Shown: in pieces, positions 35,737 to 44,515 of the stretch | Numbering within the stretch: position 1 is the stretch's first letter | How the letters are laid out: every line of letters begins with the position of its first letter | Source: Thalassomonas actiniarum | GTDB taxonomy: Bacteria; Pseudomonadota; Gammaproteobacteria; Enterobacterales; Alteromonadaceae | Length of the DNA: 64,000 nt | Direction: 5' to 3' | Assembly (NCBI RefSeq): GCF_000948975.2 | Contig: NZ_CP059735.1 | Location: 3,224,001 to 3,288,000, forward strand | Made by a program: the position numbers and the translations under genes | Notes under the pieces: model-generated | Told to the model about the DNA's origin: nothing | Databases searched by the model: none | Seen by the model: only the letters and a program-made list of their open reading frames with translations

Positions 35737-35970
35737 TTATTTGTTATTTTGACTATTGCCGGAGTTAAACGCAGGATATTGATTTGGCTGTGGGTAATGT
35801 ATCCTTGGCTGTGACTGCTGCATTTTGCCAAAGACATAATTGCCAACAAGACCGCCCGCCGTACTACCTGCCGAAGGCCGGGTATTGACCTTCTGGCCGG
35901 TGGCATGTTCAAAGCCAGATTGTGCAAACCCGCCGGCAAAATCTGAGGTAAATTGCCTTAATTTATTCAT
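35737..35970 (-). CDS. Small Gly/Gln-rich protein, unknown
   Basis: 77 residues from ATG 35970 after AAAGGAG. The N-terminal half is helical (NKLRQFTSDFAGGFAQSGFE), the middle has GSTAGGLVGNYVFGKM, which resembles a glycine-zipper, and the tail is rich in Gln, Pro and Asn (QPRIHYPQPNQYPAF). It could associate with membranes. It is transcribed after the 88-residue gene and the GNAT gene in the same direction, with gaps of about 210 bases. Function unknown. Confidence 0.6.
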   Translation of the reverse strand: MNKLRQFTSDFAGGFAQSGFEHATGQKVNTRPSAGSTAGGLVGNYVFGKMQQSQPRIHYPQPNQYPAFNSGNSQNNK

Positions 35971-36180
35971 TTGCTCTCCTTTGTTGATCCGGGGCATGCC
36001 CGATTGCTGCCCCGCCTGACGAACACCGCTTTTATTCGGCATTTAAAATGCCTGCCAAATAGGATGAATGAACCGGGTTCTGATGAGATGAATTGCATAT
36101 TTTCAGGGAGTTTTCTCCCCGGTAATGCGGGTAACAACTCATAAAATCCCGGTTTCAACAACCCTCTTTGCCGGATAATA

Positions 36181-36447
36181 TTAATTAGTGGTTCGGCTAT
36201 GATAGCTGCCCTGTTGATGGGTATGAACATCATAGGTTGAGCCACTATTACTGCGTACCCGGATGATCTGCGAGTTTTGATTGCTGCTGCTGGTCATCCC
36301 GGAAGCCTGATCCTGGGCACTGTTATAGTGATGGACATTAAGCACCGTATCAGAAGCAAAGACAGAGCCGTTACTCTGGGCATTACTCAGTACCCTCTGA
36401 CTGAGGGCACTATTGCCTATACTGTTTCGTCTGTGTGCATTTGACAT
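36181..36447 (-). CDS. Small Ser/Asn-rich protein, unknown
   Basis: 88 residues; AAGGTG lies before the ATG. Polar, low-complexity sequence rich in Ser, Asn, Gln and His (NHHYNSAQ-like, SSSNQNSQIIRVRSN). The central segment resembles short beta-strands. No signal peptide. Real coding is supported mainly by the ribosome-binding site and reading-frame length. It lies between the GNAT gene and the 77-residue gene. Confidence 0.5.
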   Translation of the reverse strand: MSNAHRRNSIGNSALSQRVLSNAQSNGSVFASDTVLNVHHYNSAQDQASGMTSSSNQNSQIIRVRSNSGSTYDVHTHQQGSYHSRTTN

Positions 36448-36649
36448 AAATTTTCACCTTATTTGCTGATAAAAATAGAGGTTAATACCTTACATGAAGG
36501 TACTAACCTCAAAGGCAGAAACTGTGCCAGTTACGCACTTAAACTCCAGGGTTTAACATACTGTTATTTATGCATATTTTTATTTTATTATTGATATAAA
36601 TGTCCCTTTAAACGGCCAAGTTGTGCTCAGGGTGAAAATTGACCCGTCT

Positions 36650-37777
36650 TCATTTGCACGGAGCAAAGTATTTTTCTTCCAGCTCAAGCTCTGAGTCCTG
36701 AGCCTGCAACAACCAATTCAGCTCCCGGTATAAGTCCCATTGGCTTTTCTCCGGCCCCAGGTAATAAAAGGTCTCATTGGCAAAAGGCGGTTTTATTTCG
36801 AAATTCAGCGGGGTAAAGCCCAGCTTGGCCATGGCCTTTTGCGACGGGACATTATGGTGATAAACCTTGGCATAACAGCAGTCCTGGGCAAAATAACGTT
36901 GTGCAAGGGCCAGCAATCTCGCCACTGCTTTAGGGCCATAACCCTGTCCCTGAAAATCGGCCCCGAGCCAGTAATAAAAAAAGCCAACCCCCTGATAGAC
37001 TTCCAGGGAAACTGAGCCGATAAAACCCCATTCGATATGCATCACCGCAAACAGGTAAAGCCCCCGCTCTTGCCGGCAGCTGTTAAGCCACTGCAGCCAC
37101 TGCTCGTTTGAGGTAAATTTCGGTAAGTTACATAATTTTCGGATACGGGAGTCGGCATATTGCCAGCTGAAGTTTTCCAGGTGCTGTTCGCTAAGCGGCA
37201 GTAACATCAGCGGATCATCTTGCAAATCCGTCAGGGCAAACGGCAGCTGCTGCCGTTGCGATTTGCAGTATTCATAGTTGGTGATCAGTTCGGGGTCAAA
37301 TGGCCGGGCCAGCAGCTGGTTCTCCAGTACCGCCAGTGCCTCGCTATACAAGCCCATTTGCTCCAGGCAATAACTTTGTTTGATGCAAAGTTCGTTGATA
37401 TTTAAAGTTTCGGTGCCGGACGGATTGAGGTTTGTTTTGCTACCGCCCTGATTTATTTCAAGCAACTTGCCGCAAATCGAGGCCAGTAAGGGCCAGTCAC
37501 TCAAGTAACCGGCCAAATCACTGGCCAGTAATAATTGTGCTTGGGATAATGCTGGACTTTCCGGTGCCAGGGCCTGGCGCATCTGTAACATCAGCTCCAG
37601 TCTTTGCCCTGCCCCTACCTGGTTATGTGCAAGCATATCGGCGGCTTGCAGCCAGTTAACGGCCCGGCCAGCGGTTGACAGAGCCGACAAAGCATTTAAT
37701 TCCGCCGTTTGTTGATAGGCAGAAACACTGTTAACTTGATTACGTTCGCTCGTTGGGATCAGGGACGCCGTTGCCAT
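36650..37777 (-). CDS. GNAT N-acetyltransferase with helical N-terminal domain
   Basis: 375 residues. Residues about 40-170 are helical, TPR-like (ALSALSTAGRAVNWLQAADM, CIKQSYCLEQMGLYSEALAV). The C-terminal 170 residues are a GNAT acetyltransferase: GFIGSVSLEVYQGV, GADFQGQGYGPKAVARLLAL (the acetyl-CoA-binding Q/RxxGxG/A motif) and NVPSQKAMAKLGF. The family includes ribosomal-protein and small-molecule acetylases. The extra N-terminal domain may select the substrate. Two small unknown genes follow on the same strand. Confidence 0.82.
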   Translation of the reverse strand: MATASLIPTSERNQVNSVSAYQQTAELNALSALSTAGRAVNWLQAADMLAHNQVGAGQRLELMLQMRQALAPESPALSQAQLLLASDLAGYLSDWPLLASICGKLLEINQGGSKTNLNPSGTETLNINELCIKQSYCLEQMGLYSEALAVLENQLLARPFDPELITNYEYCKSQRQQLPFALTDLQDDPLMLLPLSEQHLENFSWQYADSRIRKLCNLPKFTSNEQWLQWLNSCRQERGLYLFAVMHIEWGFIGSVSLEVYQGVGFFYYWLGADFQGQGYGPKAVARLLALAQRYFAQDCCYAKVYHHNVPSQKAMAKLGFTPLNFEIKPPFANETFYYLGPEKSQWDLYRELNWLLQAQDSELELEEKYFAPCK

Positions 37778-37974
37778 GACATTTCCTGTTAATTCATTTT
37801 GTTACCCATACATAAGCTTTAAATGGCAAATTCAGTGCCAGCAGACAACCTCATTGAAAGAGTAAGCTAATCGATTGTTTTATAAGATATTAGTGAGAAG
37901 ATGCAGCTCGTTTTCCCGGCAAGTTTTAATCGGCTGCATACTTTTTGACCCTGAATTGGGCTGTTTCGGGTTAA

Positions 37975-37996
37975 AAGCAACCCGAATTTCATCCGT
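37975..37996 (-). terminator. Hairpin after the cupin/NTF2 gene pair
   Basis: TTCGGGTT and AACCCGAA enclose six bases, about 30 bases beyond the NTF2-like gene. This structure argues against a small overlapping frame in the same stretch. Confidence 0.5.
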
Positions 37997-38025
37997 AAGC
38001 GTCGCTTCAACAGCGCTGATATCTA

Positions 38026-38403
38026 CTAAAAGGTAATATCTGCCAGGGCATACATTTTCCACCCTTCGCTGGTACGGCTAAAGGCATAAAAGCCGTGTAC
38101 CGACTCTATTTTTGAGCCGTCTGCACGGCGCCGCACGGCAAAAGCCACCGCATGTGCTTCTTTATCATTAATGCCCTGGATCTCAAATTGCCAATCGGTT
38201 GAGTGATCCCATGCCTTTTCCGCTTTGAGTTTTTGCGGGTCAATCGGGTATTGCTCACATAAGATCATTTTCCCGTCTTTAAGATAAGTGAGCGGGTATT
38301 TAACCATGTGATCGATTAGAGCAACATTGTTGGTTTTAAACCCCTCGACATAATACTGCATATAAGTTTCAAGTAATTCTTCTTTGAGCTGACTCTCAGT
38401 CAC
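38026..38403 (-). CDS. NTF2/SnoaL-like protein
   Basis: 125 residues from a GTG at 38403 that follows AAGGAG with correct spacing; an upstream ATG pair lies inside the preceding gene and has none. The pattern LLETYMQYYVEGFKTNNVALIDHMVKYP at the start and VHGFYAFSRTSEGWKMYALADI at the end is that of NTF2-like folds, which hold small-molecule pockets. No catalytic residues are evident. It overlaps the end of the cupin gene closely, so both are one operon. Confidence 0.7.
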   Translation of the reverse strand: MTESQLKEELLETYMQYYVEGFKTNNVALIDHMVKYPLTYLKDGKMILCEQYPIDPQKLKAEKAWDHSTDWQFEIQGINDKEAHAVAFAVRRRADGSKIESVHGFYAFSRTSEGWKMYALADITF

Positions 38404-38413
38404 CTTTTTCTCC

Positions 38414-38788
38414 TTAAATCCAAACATCATTTTCTGCGGTAAGTGCCCCGCCGGTATCCCCTGTATTGATCACACCTTGGGGTTCGATGATCATCACCTG
38501 ACACAGCTCTTGTGCGTAAGGTTTGTGCTCAACCCCTTTGGGAATAACAAACATCTCACCGGCGGATAACGCTATGGTCTTGTCACGAAGTTCAATGGTC
38601 ATATGGCCGGAAATTACCATGAATACTTCATCTGTGTGCTCATGGCTGTGCCAGGTAAACTCTCCGTGAATTTTCACCAGTTTAAATTGCACCTGGTTCA
38701 TTTGCGCGATGACTTTCGGCGTCCACAATTCATCAAATAATGAAAATTTGTCCGCGATATTAACCTTATCTGTTCCTTTCGTTGTCAT
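38414..38788 (-). CDS. Cupin-domain protein
   Basis: 124 residues with one cupin barrel: FTWHSHEHTDEVFMVISGHMTIEL holds the His-x-His...Glu metal ligands and KGVEHKPYAQE the last His. GGAG stands before the ATG. Single-domain cupins bind metal and can be dioxygenases, isomerases or sensors; which one is not visible. The following NTF2-like gene starts within 11 bases of its stop. Confidence 0.85.
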   Translation of the reverse strand: MTTKGTDKVNIADKFSLFDELWTPKVIAQMNQVQFKLVKIHGEFTWHSHEHTDEVFMVISGHMTIELRDKTIALSAGEMFVIPKGVEHKPYAQELCQVMIIEPQGVINTGDTGGALTAENDVWI

Positions 38789-38926
38789 CGTAATTCTCCG
38801 TATTTAGTTAAAAACTGCTCACGGCATACTGGTAATGAAGCAAACTGAAATTAAATAAGGAGAGCTATGCCCTTCCCCTGCATGTCAATAACGTCGGCAA
38901 TTTGCTACACGCCAGAGCAATGGATG

Positions 38927-39649
38927 TTAATCACCACCACCTCCACAGCTACTTCCCCCGCCACCGCAACCTAAACCGCCGGAGTCCCCCGAACCACCCG
39001 AGCATCCGCCACCACCAAAGCCGGTATCAGATGAACAGCCAATATGTGTGACACAGAATGCTGCGCCGGAGGATTGGCTTGTATGTGCTCCCTTATATGA
39101 GCCTGACGATACCACACCGGATCTCATACAATTAAGCTCATAGCTAAAACCGTCTTCAATTTTCAAACGGGCATCGAGCGCAAAAACCAGGGGAAGTTTT
39201 TTCGGGGAACGCGGGTTGATCGTTTCTCTTAAACAGGCTAAACGCCAGATATGTTTGATCCCGGCCTGGGCAATGACCTGTGATTGCATCGCCTCTGCCG
39301 GAGTATGATGTAAAAAACGGCCGAAAGCATGCTTACAAAAGGTCTGATAGTTGCGGGTAAAAAGAATAAATTCATGCCAGGCAACATCTATTACCTGGGA
39401 CGGCATAGCGATCATCTTGCCGGCGGCTAAGTTGTTCAAATGGAAATATTCACGCAGGCCTTTAATAACCTGCGCTAACTCTCCGTCATTAAGGTGAGGA
39501 TAAGTTTGTGCCACCTTTTTGCTAACGGCATCGGGAAATTGATAACTGTTGATATAACTCATTCGCCTTTTGGCCCTGGCTTTGAAATAAAACAAACCTG
39601 CCGCCGTGACTAAAAGGCAAATGACGATAATGTAAAAGACTAGTTCCAT
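38927..39649 (-). CDS. Membrane-anchored protein with glycine/cysteine-rich tail
   Basis: 240 residues from ATG 39649 (GGAG upstream). An N-terminal helix (ELVFYIIVICLLVTAAGLFY) anchors it. The middle segment IDVAWHEFILFTRNYQTFCKHAFGRFLHH matches the conserved D-x-x-WH...Y...C...HH pattern of glycine-rich-domain (GRDP-like) proteins. The C-terminal 50 residues are Gly, Ser and Cys rich (SSDTGFGGGGCSGGSGDSGG), a flexible tail possibly binding metal. Function unknown. Confidence 0.75.
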   Translation of the reverse strand: MELVFYIIVICLLVTAAGLFYFKARAKRRMSYINSYQFPDAVSKKVAQTYPHLNDGELAQVIKGLREYFHLNNLAAGKMIAMPSQVIDVAWHEFILFTRNYQTFCKHAFGRFLHHTPAEAMQSQVIAQAGIKHIWRLACLRETINPRSPKKLPLVFALDARLKIEDGFSYELNCMRSGVVSSGSYKGAHTSQSSGAAFCVTHIGCSSDTGFGGGGCSGGSGDSGGLGCGGGGSSCGGGGD

Positions 39650-39890
39650 CTTTGAGTGCTCCGGGAGATATACAGCTAAATTAAATCCATCGCGCCAATA
39701 TACCCCCTTAGCAGGCAGCAGGCAAAAAGAATATCGAATGAGCACAGTAATCACCGCCGTAAACGGAGGGGTAGGCTCCCGGATAAAGTCATAAAACTTT
39801 TATGTTACTGAAATGTTTTTGAAATTATTCCTCTGCAAACTGCACCGCGCTTTATCGGGAAGCCAACTTCATACTTTTCAGGGAATAATC

Positions 39891-41591
39891 ATGCGATACC
39901 TTACCACCTTAACCTTGCTGGCAATAAGCGGCATCAGCCATGCGGCGCCGGAAGTTCACTACGACCAATGCAAGAGCAGTTTTAACTACAAGCTAAATAC
40001 TTATTTGGGCACCACAGATGCCGATAATTCAGGCCAGCAGTGGTGTTACCTGAAATCTCCGGTTGACGGCTCCAGCTGGGGGATGGTACGCGAAGAAACC
40101 ATACCCCTGCAACAGACCCAGGGGGGCGAAAACTGTAATGCGGTAACCGAATACCAGGGAGAGAAAATTCACGGCTGTACCTCAAAAAACCACACTTCTC
40201 CCTGGTGTTATAAGCCTTCCGGCGGCTGGGACGAATGTAAGCTGCCCGCCGGGGAGCCCCTGCTGGCCCATAAGCAGTTAAATACGAGCAAAAGACTCGA
40301 TACCATCAGCGCAGGCTCCTGTTTTAAGGTGAAAGGCGATATGCCGGCGGCCATGAGCAGGGTTATAGCTCAACAGCCGGATCTGTTCTTATGGCTCGGG
40401 GATAATATCTATGCCGATACCACAGATATGGCCCTGATGGCGCAAAAATACGATGATAAAAAACAAAACGCTGATTACAAGCGTTTCCTTGAGGCTGATA
40501 TCCCTGTGATGGCCACCTGGGACGATCATGACTTTGGTGCCAATAATGACGGCAAGTATTATCCCAAACGGGCACAAAGTCAGCAGGCGTTTTTACACCA
40601 TTACGATGTGCCCGCCGATGACCCGCGTTTTCATGGCCAACAAGGAATTTACAGCGCAAAAATGGCCGGTCCCGCCAATGAAACGACCCATGTGATCATG
40701 CTTGATGCCCGCTATTTCCGTTCGCCGACTTTTTCCGGCTACGGCCAGTGTGAAGGCGAGAACTCCACTATACTCGGCCAGCAGCAATGGGCCTGGTTGC
40801 AGGCCGAGCTAAACAAAAAATCCGAAGTAAAAATTATTGTCAGCGGCATTCAGGTATTGCCGCCGTTAAACCAGGAGCGCAATAAATCAAGCTATTGTGC
40901 CTACGGTGACGGCAAGCAATTTGACCAGGCTATCAGTAATCTGCAAGAGCAGGATATGTCGGGCACCAACTACGAATCCTGGGCGGAAATGCCCCAGCAG
41001 CGGGAAAAACTGCTGCGAATGGCGCAAAAGTCCATGAATGACGGCAATGCCACAGCGATCATTTTTGTCTCAGGCGACCAACATTGGGGTGAACTGCTGC
41101 AAAAGAACATGCCGCCATCAACAGAGCACGGCGCTGCGGTAGCCTTGTATGAAGTTACTGCTTCCGGCTTTGGTCAAAACTGGCCCTATCATATTCCCAA
41201 CCCGCTACGACTGCCGGTTTATGCCGATAGTGCAGGCAACGGAAATTTTGATAACCAGTGTAAACTGCCGTTTAAATATGGCGGTATTGAATATAAGGGC
41301 TGCATTACCCGGGATAATACTAAGCCCTGGTGTTATACCGAGTTAGACAGCAGCGGCAAGGGTATCGAAGGGAAATGGGGTAATTGTGCCCCCTCAGGTG
41401 CTGCTATTCCCACAGGGAAAGTAGGGGTTGTTTCAGCCGATATTGCCGCATTAACCACAGATGATCGTCATCTGGTAAACAAGTCCGGCAGTAACTACGG
41501 TAAAATTGATATCGACTGGCAAAAACGGACAATAAAAATGGCAATAGAAACAGCAAGCGAAGAAGCCGTTTCAACCGTGATTAATTTCTAG
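39891..41591 (+). CDS. PhoD-like phosphoesterase with fibronectin type II-like modules
   Basis: 566 residues with signal peptide (cleavage near HAA at 18-20). The catalytic domain shows LWLGDNIYAD, ATWDDHDFG and VSGDQHWGE, the metal-binding motifs of PhoD/alkaline phosphatase D enzymes. At about 457-499 lies a fibronectin type II-like module with CKLPFKYGGIEYKGC, PWCYTEL and WGNC, all four Cys and aromatic positions kept. Two poorer copies lie before the enzyme domain, around 27-52 and 82-116 (GCTSKNHTSPWCYKPSGGWD). In animals such modules bind collagen or gelatin. AGGGA stands before the ATG. Confidence 0.85.
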   Translation: MRYLTTLTLLAISGISHAAPEVHYDQCKSSFNYKLNTYLGTTDADNSGQQWCYLKSPVDGSSWGMVREETIPLQQTQGGENCNAVTEYQGEKIHGCTSKNHTSPWCYKPSGGWDECKLPAGEPLLAHKQLNTSKRLDTISAGSCFKVKGDMPAAMSRVIAQQPDLFLWLGDNIYADTTDMALMAQKYDDKKQNADYKRFLEADIPVMATWDDHDFGANNDGKYYPKRAQSQQAFLHHYDVPADDPRFHGQQGIYSAKMAGPANETTHVIMLDARYFRSPTFSGYGQCEGENSTILGQQQWAWLQAELNKKSEVKIIVSGIQVLPPLNQERNKSSYCAYGDGKQFDQAISNLQEQDMSGTNYESWAEMPQQREKLLRMAQKSMNDGNATAIIFVSGDQHWGELLQKNMPPSTEHGAAVALYEVTASGFGQNWPYHIPNPLRLPVYADSAGNGNFDNQCKLPFKYGGIEYKGCITRDNTKPWCYTELDSSGKGIEGKWGNCAPSGAAIPTGKVGVVSADIAALTTDDRHLVNKSGSNYGKIDIDWQKRTIKMAIETASEEAVSTVINF

Positions 41592-41681
41592 GTATTAAGC
41601 ATCAGGCTGTGCAGGAAGCACACCGGCGAGCGTTCCTTGAGCACAGTTACCTGATATCAGGGTAATCGATAATCTTGTGAG

Positions 41682-41707
41682 CTGGTCCGGTAAGTTTACC
41701 GGGCCAG
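41682..41707. terminator. Hairpin between convergent genes
   Basis: CTGGTCCGGTAA pairs with TTACCGGGCCAG with one G-T pair and a tight turn. It lies between the phosphoesterase gene and the GFA gene. Confidence 0.5.
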
Positions 41708-41712
41708 GGCTG

Positions 41713-42120
41713 TTACGAAGGAAATTTATCAACCTTAGCGATATTTTCCAAGTTATCGTCCCAGTCAGCTTTACTTGAAACGAAAATATGGGCATTAGGC
41801 TGAATCGACACTTCATCATCCAGGCTCCCGGCCGGAACCACCAGTAATTGCCCGTCCATCTGAATATTAGGCATGGCTGAGCCACAAGTTAAGCAAAAAC
41901 TCTTTACATGTCGGGTTTGGGGCAGATTAAAGGTTTGGATGTTATCTTGCCCGGATAACCAGTTTAGCTTGGCACTGGTTGAAAATAGGCTGGCGGCATG
42001 GGCCGAGCCGGTATCCTTTTGGCAGTATTGGCAATGACAAAGAAAGAAATTGTCAAACTCCCCTGCTATCTCAAAATTTACCTTACCGCAAAGGCAAGAG
42101 CCTGTTTTTTTTGAACTCAT
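41713..42120 (-). CDS. GFA/CENP-V family zinc protein
   Basis: 135 residues. CLCGKVNFEI, CHCQYCQKDTGSAHAASLF and CLTCGSAMPN supply the Cys ligands for two zinc ions, typical of the glutathione-dependent formaldehyde-activating (GFA) family. Many members have no known substrate. Genes of this family are frequent in integron cassettes. It is downstream of the second GFA-like gene with a 58-base gap. Confidence 0.9.
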   Translation of the reverse strand: MSSKKTGSCLCGKVNFEIAGEFDNFFLCHCQYCQKDTGSAHAASLFSTSAKLNWLSGQDNIQTFNLPQTRHVKSFCLTCGSAMPNIQMDGQLLVVPAGSLDDEVSIQPNAHIFVSSKADWDDNLENIAKVDKFPS

Positions 42121-42178
42121 GTTATTTCCCTAAACATAGATTTAATTTTCTAATTGATGTTTTTTTGTGATGAGTGAA

Positions 42179-42589
42179 CTAATCACAAAACTCAACCTTT
42201 AACCAAACCGTATTCCAGCGGTTAAGTTTTTCTTCCGGAGCCAAAGTTTTTGGTGACACGGAAACCGCAGGTTTCAAATTGTATTGCTTCTCAAACATGC
42301 GTGCATTTATTGCTCCTTTTGTGTGATTATCAATTTCACAAGTGACAACAACCAAGTCATGGCAGGATGAACATTGCCAAAACGAAGCTTGCTCTGAGCC
42401 TTGCTTAAATGGTTCAAGTTCACTTGAGTGATAAACTTTCAGTTGACCATTTGAATCTGATAAATATGACAAACTTCTTGCCATGCAAAAATCGCAATCA
42501 CATGCTCTTGGTTCGTATTCTTCAATATTCTTCGGTAGTGAAATTTTAATCGCTACCTTGCCACAACTACAAGTGCTTGAATAATTCAT
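42179..42589 (-). CDS. GFA-like zinc protein, divergent
   Basis: 136 residues. CSCGKVAIKISLP, ACDCDFCMARSLSY and CSSCHDLVVVTC follow the Cys pattern of GFA proteins but with less similarity to the neighbour. It keeps seven or more Cys. It follows the YdeI gene, separated by an attC-like sequence, and may be a cassette of its own. Confidence 0.8.
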   Translation of the reverse strand: MNYSSTCSCGKVAIKISLPKNIEEYEPRACDCDFCMARSLSYLSDSNGQLKVYHSSELEPFKQGSEQASFWQCSSCHDLVVVTCEIDNHTKGAINARMFEKQYNLKPAVSVSPKTLAPEEKLNRWNTVWLKVEFCD

Positions 42590-42615
42590 ATATTTCTATC
42601 TCCGATGGCTTCGAT

Positions 42616-42684
42616 CACATAACATTTTTCAGCCCCCGTGGTGTACTTGTACGCGGAGCTTGGATTGACCGGCTTTGTTATGTC
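42616..42684 (-). other. attC-like site after the YdeI gene
   Basis: On the minus strand the stretch begins ACATAACAAAGCC and ends AATGTTATGT; the two ends are complementary (ACATAACA/TGTTATGT, 8 of 8). Between them lie a variable core and GGGGGC, which also occurs in the other sites of this region. Core consensus (GTTRRRY) is only approximate. Confidence 0.45.
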
Positions 42685-42694
42685 TTTTTGAAGG

Positions 42695-43270
42695 CTAAGC
42701 AGGCTTTTCTTCGCTGGCAAGCATGTCCATGAACTTTTCGAATCGCCTCTGCCTGGTTTCTGGTTTTTTCGCACTGGTTAACCCGTAGGCGATAACATAA
42801 CGACTCGATTTAGTAAGCGTTTCAAAAAACAGTTTCGCTTTTGGCCTGCTCTCAAGTGCCGCTAAGAAATCCGCAGGCACTGTCATTTCACTTGCCGCAT
42901 AGGCATTCTCCCAGCGGCCATCTTCTTTGGCAGAACGTACATGCACGAGTCCGGGCTCTTTCATCCGGCCCTCACTTATCAGACGCTCTGCATGTTCTCT
43001 GTTTCTCTTCGACCAGTTGCTCCGCGTTTTCCTGGGAGTGATCCGCTGGATATAGGCTTGGGCATCAAGTGACTTCTTGATGCCATCAATCCAGCCCCAG
43101 CACAACGATTCAATCACGACATCGTCCCAAGTCACGCTCACAATCCCGGTCCCTTTTTTGAAGATCTTCACCCACAGTTCATTTTCGGTGGCGTGATTTA
43201 CCTTGAGCCACCGGCCGAGATCTTGCGGCAATGCAAAGGTCATGATTTTCGCTAAATCGGGGTCAGGCAT
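42695..43270 (-). CDS. YdeI/OmpD-associated family protein
   Basis: 191 residues. LPQDLGRWLKVNHATENELW, SVTWDDVVIESLCWGWIDG and RITPRKTRSNWSKRN are the family's signature; the C-terminus ends with the usual helical segment. Members were linked to resistance to cationic peptides or polymyxin and are common in cassettes. Cytosolic, no membrane segment. Flanked on both sides by attC-like sequence. Confidence 0.88.
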   Translation of the reverse strand: MPDPDLAKIMTFALPQDLGRWLKVNHATENELWVKIFKKGTGIVSVTWDDVVIESLCWGWIDGIKKSLDAQAYIQRITPRKTRSNWSKRNREHAERLISEGRMKEPGLVHVRSAKEDGRWENAYAASEMTVPADFLAALESRPKAKLFFETLTKSSRYVIAYGLTSAKKPETRQRRFEKFMDMLASEEKPA

Positions 43271-43280
43271 GAACTAGATT

Positions 43281-43344
43281 CTCTTTGGCATAATGCTTTG
43301 AACAGCGAAGAGTGCGTAACGACTCCGCTGGTTTAATTTATTAG
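43281..43344 (-). other. attC-like site between a secreted protein and YdeI
   Basis: On the minus strand it starts GCCTAATAAA, contains AGCGGAGT and ACTCTTCGCT as an imperfect stem around CGTTACGC, and ends GCATTATGCC. The inverse core is degenerate. Confidence 0.35.
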
Positions 43345-43345
43345 G

Positions 43346-43783
43346 CTACTTTACTACGGAAATATCCAGATGAGTACCTTCTAAATACGACATTTTCATT
43401 TTATTTGGATGGGAAAACAAAACGTTACCGTCTTGAGACATTTTACCGCTCTTTTTATGAATAAATATCGCTTCTCCTGGAGTCGCGGAAAAGCCTTCAT
43501 ATGTTGCTACTTTCCAATACGCACCATAATCGACAATGATACCGGTAGCTCCACAACTGGCAGCTTTAGGTGTGAAAGCAAAGTTCTTGATAATAATATT
43601 CGCTTCTTGATAATCAATGCCATTGGAATAATCAATATTTTCTAATTCAAACTTCCATGATTCGTATAGGTATTTATTATCAACTTGGTGAACCTCTATG
43701 ACATTTTGCTCACTTAGCACTTGCTGCTCATGAGCGCTTACCCAAAAAGTAACAATGAATGTCATTAAGATAAAATATCGCAT
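43346..43783 (-). CDS. Secreted protein of unknown function
   Basis: 145 residues. The signal peptide MRYFILMTFIVTFWVSAHE precedes a soluble domain with single Cys (KAASCGATGII) and beta-strand-like segments (EAIFIHKKSGKMSQDGNVLF). No family recognised. Single gene between two attC-like stretches, which fits a cassette. Confidence 0.7.
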   Translation of the reverse strand: MRYFILMTFIVTFWVSAHEQQVLSEQNVIEVHQVDNKYLYESWKFELENIDYSNGIDYQEANIIIKNFAFTPKAASCGATGIIVDYGAYWKVATYEGFSATPGEAIFIHKKSGKMSQDGNVLFSHPNKMKMSYLEGTHLDISVVK

Positions 43784-43791
43784 ACTTATCC

Positions 43792-43850
43792 ACGCCCCCT
43801 AACCCATACAGCTGCGGAGAAAGTAACCCGTCGGCTACACTTGTTAAGGC
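43792..43850 (-). other. attC-like site before the secreted protein gene
   Basis: Minus-strand reading starts GCCTTAACAAG at the stop of the upstream gene and ends GTTAGGGGGCGTGG just before the next ATG. GGGGGCG recurs in other sites here, and the two ends are partly complementary. Confidence 0.45.
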
Positions 43851-44347
43851 TTTTTGCAAATATCTGAGATTGCATTTTTCCAATGCTCCATTTCTTTAAC
43901 ATTAACCGCTATGGAATCGTCTTCGCCATTTTCATTGATAAACATGATACGCAGCATTTTCCTAACAGGTGAAACACCTTTTAAACGGCGAACAAACTCT
44001 ACGCCTTGAAGCCTTGCTGTTGGGACTGCAATGACCAGATCGAGAAGAATAAGTTCAAAATACAGGAAATCTTCAGTGAGTGCGATATAACCCATACCAC
44101 TTGCTTGAGAATAGCCGGATGACTCTAAAGCTCTAAGCATAATATGTTCTGTCGGCATGATGACTTTCTGTCCCGCTATTTTTCTTTCAACCCGCTCCTG
44201 TACAAGTTGCTGCCGACGCCATAAAAAGTAAAAAAACCATACAAGTAATGAAATGGCGATCAAAATTGCAATATACATATGGCTCATAAATAAAAAAGTA
44301 AGCACAAGTATTAATACATTGATCGCTAAAGCCAATGTAATTCTCAC
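43844..44347 (-). CDS. Small membrane protein, unknown
   Basis: About 167 residues from a GTG at 44347 following GCGAGG; a longer frame upstream runs through attC-like sequence and is not believed. ITLALAINVLILVLTFLFMS and MYIAILIAISLLVWFFYFLW are two transmembrane helices, then a cytosolic domain of about 115 residues that resembles a PH-like/GRAM fold (GYIALTEDFLYFELILLDLV, IPTAR-like AVPTARLQGVEFV). Family not recognised; no partner gene. Confidence 0.65.
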   Translation of the reverse strand: MRITLALAINVLILVLTFLFMSHMYIAILIAISLLVWFFYFLWRRQQLVQERVERKIAGQKVIMPTEHIMLRALESSGYSQASGMGYIALTEDFLYFELILLDLVIAVPTARLQGVEFVRRLKGVSPVRKMLRIMFINENGEDDSIAVNVKEMEHWKNAISDICKKP

Positions 44348-44373
44348 TGAATATACCTCGCAACTCAAGCAGA

Positions 44374-44501
44374 GCACATAGCGCCGATTTAGGGGCAGTG
44401 ACATATGCCTCTTACTCACAAGGAGCAGCGCCCCCGTTTTTCATATTTACCCATTCAATTATTGAAACTAGATAGCTCGCATAAAGTTGAACAAGTTAGG
44501 T
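44374..44501 (-). other. attC-like site after the AbgT transporter gene
   Basis: On the minus strand it starts ACCTAAC (matching RYYYAAC), contains CGGGGGCGCTG, and ends GGCGCTATGTGC. About 128 bases. The ACATAGCGCC end sequence, in + orientation, is seen again upstream of the Nudix gene. Confidence 0.45.
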
Positions 44502-44515
44502 TTGACCTGGCCAAA

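Noticed and set aside
37880-38062. 60-residue minus-strand frame overlapping the end of the NTF2-like gene
   Set aside because: It runs through an 8-pair terminator-like hairpin and has no ribosome-binding site.
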